Shown: one piece after another, positions 57,632 through 64,000 of the stretch
Layout: every line of letters starts with the position of its first letter
Numbering within the stretch: position 1 is the stretch's first letter
Source of the DNA: Polyporus tsugae
Lineage: Eukaryota > Basidiomycota > Agaricomycetes > Polyporales > Polyporaceae
DNA length: 64,000 nucleotides
Assembly (NCBI GenBank): GCA_024305745.1
Contig: JAHRBS010000007.1
Coordinates: 1,240,001 to 1,304,000 of the forward strand
Reading direction: 5' to 3'
Notes under the pieces: generated by a model
Told to the model about the DNA's origin: nothing
What the model saw: only the letters and a program-made list of their open reading frames with translations
Databases searched by the model: none
Program-made: the position numbers and the translations under genes

Positions 57632-59290
57632 ATGGCGACTGAAGGCGCATCAATCGGCGACACACTTCCTCTCATTTATCCGACCCATCTCCTCTCCATC
57701 GACGACGTTCGCAAGTATGTCGCTCGTGAAACAGAGAAACAACGTCTCGCCGTCCTCTGCGCGCAAGCCAAGATCGTCCAACTCTACATGTTCCAAAACG
57801 CGTTCGCACCGGCGAATTCTCTCCCCCCAGAGCTTCTCCGACAGATCTTTTCCTACCTCAACTTTCCTTCCGGACGGAACGCCAACCTCATTCGTGCCAC
57901 CCAGGTCTGCAAGCAGTGGCGAGCCGTTGCACTCGCAGATCCCGCCCTCTGGTCCTCCTTCGCTCTTCATAGTCCCGACGGCGTTAAGGAATGCCTCATC
58001 CGCTCCAGGGACATGCCTCTATCCCTTGCTCTTGCCTTGAAGCCTTCCACTACCTCTGCTACATACCTCGAGGGGGCTTCCCATCGCATTCGCTCGCTTT
58101 CGATAGCCATCCCCGAGGCAGAAGGTATCGAAACATTGCTCAATAAACTCAAGGTCGGCGCCCCGCTCTTGGAAGAGCTCCGTGTCAAACAACCGTGGGC
58201 GTATAAAGGAGGAAGGTTTCGCGGTCGCCCAGTGGTGCTTACCGGCCCTCAATTCGTTCTTGACGATACGGTACAGTTGCCGTCCCTGCGCTCCCTCGTC
58301 TTGGACGATGTTCCACTGCCATTCCTCCCGCCCGCGACCCTCCAGCACCTCGACCTAACCATGTCCGTGCGCACCCCCGAATACCCCCTACCTTCCCTTC
58401 CCAGGCTCCTCAGTCTGCTGGAAAGGTGCTCCCAGCTCCGCGAAGCCAAGCTGCGCGGTCGTCCGGAGAGCGCCGACCCCGCGACCACAGGGACCATGGT
58501 CGCACTGCCCAGCCTGACCCAGCTGACGCTCACCCTCTACCCGCTACGCGCGAATGCGACCTTGCTGTCCCACCTTGTCCTTCCAGACCAGACGACTCTC
58601 CGCGTTCGCGGGCAAGTCCGTCCGCCCTACGGTGAGAGTATGGCCGACATGCTCCACCTCCTGCATCCCGAGTCCCCCTCCTTACGTTGGACCAAGGACC
58701 TCCGCCGTCTGCTGCTCGCTTGGACGCCGGGGCGGTGGGACCTGCAAGCCCACCGCGACGCGGAGGACTTCACCGGGGTGCCCGCGCTGAACCTCGCGGG
58801 GAGGGCGCACATGAACGAGGTCATGCCTCTGGGCGGGTTCGTGGGAGGATGGGCGTTCAACACGTCGAACGTCGAGGTCGCGGTCCTCTCGTTCTCCGTC
58901 AAACCGCGGCTGGGCGAGGCGTTCGTGCACGACCCGATCACGCGCGCGGAGTGGATCGCTGCGCTTTACGCGCTGCCTGCGCTGAAGACGCTGCGCGTCA
59001 TTGGGCTCGTCAGCGAGGACGTGTGGGTCCTCCTGGAGGCGCTGGGGAGGAAGGAGCCGGCGGTGCTTTGTCCGAGGCTGGAGGGGTTGGAGTTCGTGAA
59101 CGTGCGGTCTAGGCCGTGGAACATGTGGCGGCAGCTGTTTGACGCGGCGAAGGTGCGCGCGAGGCGGGAAGAAGTGGAGGGAGGCTTGGAGAGGATTGAG
59201 TTCTTCGACTGTCGTGTCGTTAGAAGTGCGGAGGAGGAGTGGGAGAAGGAGTTCAATGATATCGGTGTAGATCTTGTAATCGAGGAGTAG
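57632..59290 (+). CDS. Intact F-box/leucine-rich-repeat protein, 552 aa
   Basis: A single exon. An N-terminal helix (SIDDVRKYVARETEKQRLAV) precedes the F-box NSLPPELLRQIFSYL; RATQVCKQWRAVALADPALWSSF is the usual exit. The remaining ~430 residues hold irregular leucine-rich repeats (LRSLVLDDVPLPFLPPATLQHLDL). By family, F-box proteins dock substrates onto SCF ubiquitin ligases through Skp1; the target is unknown. It is the only intact member in this window; the pseudogene at 22116-23186 has the same layout. The ATG at 57632 is the first in frame after a plausible leader. Confidence 0.85.
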   Translation: MATEGASIGDTLPLIYPTHLLSIDDVRKYVARETEKQRLAVLCAQAKIVQLYMFQNAFAPANSLPPELLRQIFSYLNFPSGRNANLIRATQVCKQWRAVALADPALWSSFALHSPDGVKECLIRSRDMPLSLALALKPSTTSATYLEGASHRIRSLSIAIPEAEGIETLLNKLKVGAPLLEELRVKQPWAYKGGRFRGRPVVLTGPQFVLDDTVQLPSLRSLVLDDVPLPFLPPATLQHLDLTMSVRTPEYPLPSLPRLLSLLERCSQLREAKLRGRPESADPATTGTMVALPSLTQLTLTLYPLRANATLLSHLVLPDQTTLRVRGQVRPPYGESMADMLHLLHPESPSLRWTKDLRRLLLAWTPGRWDLQAHRDAEDFTGVPALNLAGRAHMNEVMPLGGFVGGWAFNTSNVEVAVLSFSVKPRLGEAFVHDPITRAEWIAALYALPALKTLRVIGLVSEDVWVLLEALGRKEPAVLCPRLEGLEFVNVRSRPWNMWRQLFDAAKVRARREEVEGGLERIEFFDCRVVRSAEEEWEKEFNDIGVDLVIEE

Positions 59291-59481
59291 GGTCCAGTAG
59301 GGACCCGAGTACTTATGTAGATCTAAAGCTTGTACCCAATACGTGTATAAATACCCTGGTGGTTTGGTTGTGGCCGAATGCTTTGCCATTCAAGGAGTCG
59401 CACCTCGCTTTTGGCATTCCGTGAGCATCAGGACTACATACATACACTGACATTCTAACGTGTACAGTAACATTACTCGAA

Positions 59482-62221
59482 TCAAATCCTTCCCAGTGCA
59501 GCAAACTCAGCCGTGAACTCCTCCATGGCGTCCAGCGTCTCGACGAGGTGCACAAACCCAAGGCTCTCCCCACGGCTCGCGGCGAGGGACTGTGCCGTCC
59601 GGCATGCGTTCTTGATCTGCCGCCCGTTGACGTCGCGCACGGCGAGCTTCTGGACGAGCGCGTCGTCGACCTCGGACTCGGACACACCCGCCTTGGTGAG
59701 GAACGCGCGCCAGACCTGCACCTTCGCCGCGACGGAGAGCTCGGAGAAGTGGAGGGCGACGTGGATGCGCGAGAGGAAGGCCTCGTCGAACGCGGTGATG
59801 CGGTTCGTGGTGAGGAAGAGGATGCCCCGGTAGTACTCGACGTGGCGCAAGCTGCGTATGCGGGGCGAGGTCAGAAAGGACCGAACGGTATGGCATGCAG
59901 CGGAGAGATAAATACGCACAAGACTGCGACCATGGCGTTCCGCTCGAGGTCGTGAAGGGACCGGCGCTCCAGGAAGACGTCCGCCTGCAGGTGACGTGAG
60001 CCCTTGTATTCGGTAGAGAGAAGTCGTTAGGACGTCGAGCGCGTACCTCGTCAATGAGGACGATTGCCCTCCAGCTCGTCGCAATGTCGAACACCCGCTC
60101 GAGAGCGGCATCGAGATCGGCCGCCCGCGTCCCCAAGTCGCCACCGCCGACGACATATAGCGGAGCCCGGACGTGCTCGCTCGTCGCCTCCGCCGACAAG
60201 GTCTTTCCGACACCGGGGGGGCCGAAGAGGTTGATGATCAGCCCTTGGCCCTTGCCCTGAACGAAGTCGTCGAACCCGATGTCGGCGTTGTGCGCGTCGA
60301 CTAGTGACCGGAGGAGGTTCTTGCGGTCTGCAGCAAGCACGAGACCTTCGAACGCCTCGTCGTTCCACTGGATCGGCTGGACGTGCATGACATTGAACTC
60401 CACTAGTGAGAACAAGGTGAGTAATGGGACCCAGAGAAAACAGTGGGATTGAGTGGGCAATCGACGTACACCAAATTTTGTCAGAGAGACTGAAGCCGTA
60501 GAGGATGGGGGACGCGAGGATGAGGTCCTCGTCCTTCAGGGGAACCTCCTCCTCCTCCTTACGCTTCGTGCGAACGTCTAGCATAGGGACACCGTCGTTC
60601 ATGTCCGCCGGGTTCGGGGTCCCGAACCTATACGAGTCTGGATGCGACCCCGTCAGTAACCGGCGATTCGACACTCTGAATACGGCACCCATACCCGTGT
60701 TAGCATCATACTGGTGAGGCTGCTGCTGCCCAGTCTGAGCACTGGCTTTCGGCATCTCATAGTTTGGATTCAGCCGAATAAAGTTCCCTGAACATCGCGT
60801 AGGTAAGGACTGAGTCCAGGAGGGTTGACATTAGATAGACCATCGACGAACCTCTGTCGATCATGACTCGAGAATTGACCTAAAACGCAGTGATTCAGCA
60901 CCCCCAGCACTCACGACCAGTTGCTACGAAGCACTTACGTTGTACTTCATAAGCTTCTTGCGGCCACCAACGTTTGCCATGAGGGCTGCAGTCCCGTCAT
61001 AGTGCATATGGTGGACACTCTTCAACGACGCCCACTTCCGCCCGCGCTCCAGAAGCATGGTCTTCAGTCCTTCAGGATCGGAGTGGTACTCAATGGGGTA
61101 GGCTTCGAGCGAGTTGATTTTCTGTGTCCCCTTGAATCCGAATAGGAAGATCTTGCTCTGCACCCGACCGAAAGACGGACCCTTCAGGGCAGCTGACGTC
61201 GTGGTGGACTGGTTACCGCCGGGAGGTGGCGCCGCGGCCTTCTTGCTCCTGCGCGAAAGCCTCATCGACGCAAGGCGATCCCGGGCTGCGCCATTCGGCT
61301 GCTCGCTGGCGTTACGACGACCAGGGTGTGCGCCCTCTTCGGTCGAGTCGATGCTCTCGCAGAGGATGTTGTAGAAGGAGCACATCTCGCTCTCGATCTT
61401 CGTCGCGTTGAGGATCTGGAGCGCGCGAGGCTCCCCGGTGACGGGACATTCCGTGACGACGACCGAGCGCGGAACGAGGATGGCGTAGAGGAGGTCGAAG
61501 GTGATCTCGCCGTGGGCTGTGAGGTTCGCGATCCGCGCGAGCGTGCCGCGGTAGTCCTTGCGCAGGTAGTCGAGGAGGATGCCGACTGAGGTGAACACGT
61601 GGTTCTCCTCGGGCGTGCGGGCCTTGGTGCGAAGCGTTTTCTCGTACTGTTCGAGCTGGGGGAAGAACGCGATCAGGAGGTGCGGGTCGAGCTGTGGGTG
61701 CAATGGCGAAGGAAGCAATAAGGTTAGGCGCGATCACCGAAGGCGAGTAACTGGAGACGTACCTCGAGCGGCTCGGCGGTCCACGACAAGCCTGGGATGG
61801 TGCCGATGACATCCTTGCAGGCCTTAAGCAAGTACGGACTCTTGATGACGACCTGGAATGTGATCTCGCCGCCGACCCTGTGTGGGTCGGGGAGCTTCCG
61901 GACGACTACGAAGCAGAAGCTGGCCCAAGGGTCGTTGTCGCTCCCGTTGCCGACTGGACGTACGGCCTCAGCAACGACTCCGGACCCAGTGTTCCTGTAC
62001 TTCCAAGATTTCGACCAAGAGCTCCAGTAGTAATCGACGCGCTTGATCTTCAAGTTGGCAGGGGCGAGAGGGGCTGGCGGCACGGCGGTCGTCGTGGTCG
62101 CTGTCTCATCGTCCTGCGTGCTCTCAGTTGTCTGCAGAGGGTTCGAATCCCTTTCCTTCTCGGAAGGCACTCCCGCTACAGAAACGGGGCGCGAGGAGCG
62201 AGTTGAAAAGTAGCGACGCAT
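59482..62221 (-). CDS. AAA ATPase with N-terminal DUF7025-like region, 782 aa
   Basis: Seven exons: 61763-62221, 60939-61691, 60852-60879 (28 nt), 60470-60787, 60047-60402, 59920-59984 and 59482-59851; all GT-AG. The N-terminal half (LEAYPIEYHSDPEGL and the VNSRVMIDRGNFIRLNPNY segment across exons 3-4) fits the DUF7025 domain found before fungal AAA ATPases. Walker A is GPPGVGKT (580-587), Walker B AIVLIDE (D637, E638), sensor-like block LFLTTNRI and then FDEAFLSRIHVAL. Proteins of this group are hexameric ATPases of unclear substrate. Convergent with the F-box gene (191 bp). Start 62221 (MRRYFSTRSS) looks mitochondrial-like, but the presequence call is weak. Confidence 0.87.
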
Positions 62222-64000
62222 GACGGAGGGAGTGAGAGGCAAAGGAGGGTTGGGAGTGGGAGTTCACTGCAGCATCCGCGGATCCGGATCGTTTATAAGT
62301 GGTTGATCCTTGTTTTAACGGTACCGGTTCGAAAGCGAATTCGTAGAAGCTTCCAAAGGAGTGTCGGCGATACCACCGCCTCATACAGCGTCCTAGGATT
62401 GGAAGTCTAACATTGATTCACAGCCATCGCCGTGTATCGCATCCGCGTAACTAACTTACCTTGGACGCCGCCCAGTCTGACTCAGGCAAGCTTCGAAGTT
62501 CGCAGCCGCAAACACGCTGGAATGACGGGTCAGACGACCCAGGTTCCACGATCGTAGCAATGACAATGCACTCAACTTGCCTTCTTCGGGGATCTTCCGC
62601 GACACATCCGCGTCGATCAAGTCCACTGTGTACTGCCCTACACCGGTATGAGGCCATCTGAACCTAAGCGAATACCGTGCCGATATTTCCATGTCAGTAC
62701 ACACTTAGTATACTATAGTACTTAGTACTTACGAAGTCTCAAGTGGTCTCGAGCTACTTACCTCTCGACTTCAGGGACAGCTGACCTCGATTAATGTCCA
62801 TCTGCCATGTACCCCCGATCATGACGGAAACCCTGCTCGGTGCTGTGACATGGGGATCTGGATACCTCGTTATGTCTGCAGGTGCACCGCGGCCGTACTA
62901 GTACTGGCGGAACCCCGCGTGTGGTTCCCTTCGGGCTTCGGTCGATGCGACTGGAGCGCCAAGATGACTCCACCGATGAGAAGCCAGACAATACAAGCGA
63001 ACCGGGGGAGCCAAGAAGATAGCGCAATCATTGCTCGAGTATGTATCGAGCTCGAGGTCGTAGAAGACAAAGTTGAGGACGCGCGAGTGCCCAGGCCTGT
63101 GTCTCAGGTGATGGGCCCTAATACTGTCGTCGCGTAGTAGATACACAACGGTCCTTGAGCATGCGATTGAAACATGTGTACTATAGGAAGTCGATCGACC
63201 CCCTGTACGCACCCGACGAGTGGTAGGGCACCGTCTTCCAGCGCTGGTGTAGCTATGTTGTACGGTTCGTGGAGAGGGTCAAAGCAGAGAGCCCACTGTT
63301 ATCGCTGCGGGCGAGGGATACTGCGAGACTTGGGAAGGTGATAACATGGGGGAGGTGGTATGAATTTGAGATGCGTCGGTGCAGTTGCGGCTGACCACAT
63401 GATGTATTCGGTTTAGAAGTCAACTAGCGAACCGCAACACGACGATGATTCAGCCGCACCGATTCAGCCGTTCTTGAACACCTTTGGAAGATCCACACTT
63501 CAACGCCTGACTGGGAGTGGAGGAATATTTGCCATTCTGAGAACGTCCTCCCAATCGCTGCCAGCTACCTCAGGACGAAATTCTGCATCGTGCAGTTTCA
63601 AGCGCAGTCCAAACAATGGTTGGACCCCATCCCTTTGCAATGCGAGTTGGTCATAGACCCACATATGTCATGTCAGCCCAGCGTCATTTATTTAGAAAAT
63701 CTCCACGGTCGGCAGCGGAAAGCCAAAAATAAGCCAACAGATACATCTCGGGCGGTCGGTATACTCCAATGTCCTGAGACAAGTTCCACAAGCGGGGAGA
63801 CGACAGACGGTGTTGACGAAGTGCATTGTGGACAGAGGATGGTGGTATGTAGTATGGAGGTAAAAATGACCCGAGGTTATACGATCTACTCAGCTGGAAT
63901 CGCGGGCATGGCCGATGGCTGCCAGTGGGGTTCTTGCGATAAATCATGATATGTATCGATCAGCTGGTGTCAGGGAGAGTCCGTCGGTGTTTTCGGGGAA
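62222..64000. other. Terminal 1.8 kb with no secure gene
   Basis: A possible two-exon minus-strand frame at 62456-62692 (MEISARYSLRF...; donor near 62576) lacks a recognisable family. The remaining frames are short. It holds the promoter of the AAA gene at its left end. Confidence 0.4.

Noticed and set aside
62139..62151. GGGTTCGAATCCC, a perfect tRNA B-box/T-arm
   Set aside because: It falls inside exon 1 of the AAA ATPase gene. No A-box or matching acceptor stem lies 40-75 nt upstream, so it is coincidence.
62456..62692. Small two-exon minus-strand ORF
   Set aside because: The GTTGAG donor is weak, the product (about 58 aa) has no known motif, and no homologue came to mind.

Overview
The window reads as nuclear DNA of a filamentous basidiomycete, probably Agaricomycetes and possibly Polyporales. 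Genes are split by many introns of about 45-120 nt, two with GC-AG borders. It carries a fungal-type trehalose phosphorylase, two FunK1-type kinases with the 'TWQ(Y/F)LS' and 'HRDISVGN' signatures, and several F-box genes and fossils. No rRNA, tRNA, CRISPR or intact transposon was found. Exon joins were built by hand from splice signals and recognised protein families.

Layout: (1) 7-4225 and ~23520-28712 are the two arms of a large inverted duplication. Each arm holds an unrecognised acidic-protein gene ('gene A', intact in both) and a kinase-like gene (5'-decayed in the left arm, clearly dead in the right arm, where ~0.86 kb of extra DNA sits in an intron). (2) The ~19 kb between the arms carries an aminoglycoside-phosphotransferase-like gene, a DUF7770-like gene, a small unknown gene, trehalose phosphorylase, a BRF1/SEN34 divergent pair, threonine synthase and an F-box pseudogene. 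(3) 29.4-36 kb holds two tandem FunK1 kinase genes, each with a lesion or anomaly. (4) 37-44 kb holds an IAH1-type esterase and CDC25. (5) 45-49 kb holds F-box debris and a second APH-like gene. (6) 49.3-62.2 kb is mostly housekeeping: the mRNA cap methyltransferase ABD1, a FAR-17a/AIG1-like membrane protein, phosphomannomutase, an intact F-box gene and a DUF7025-type AAA ATPase. The last 1.8 kb shows nothing convincing.

Together: BRF1 (Pol III initiation) and SEN34 (tRNA splicing) share a 157-bp divergent promoter and act on the same RNA class. Trehalose phosphorylase, threonine synthase, phosphomannomutase, ABD1 and CDC25 are core-metabolism or core-cell genes. The accessory material (kinase-fold genes, F-box genes, gene A) is duplicated, partly broken and concentrated near the duplication. 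I found no defence island or clear new multi-gene system. The most unusual sequence is the palindrome-rich insert at ~26735-27590.
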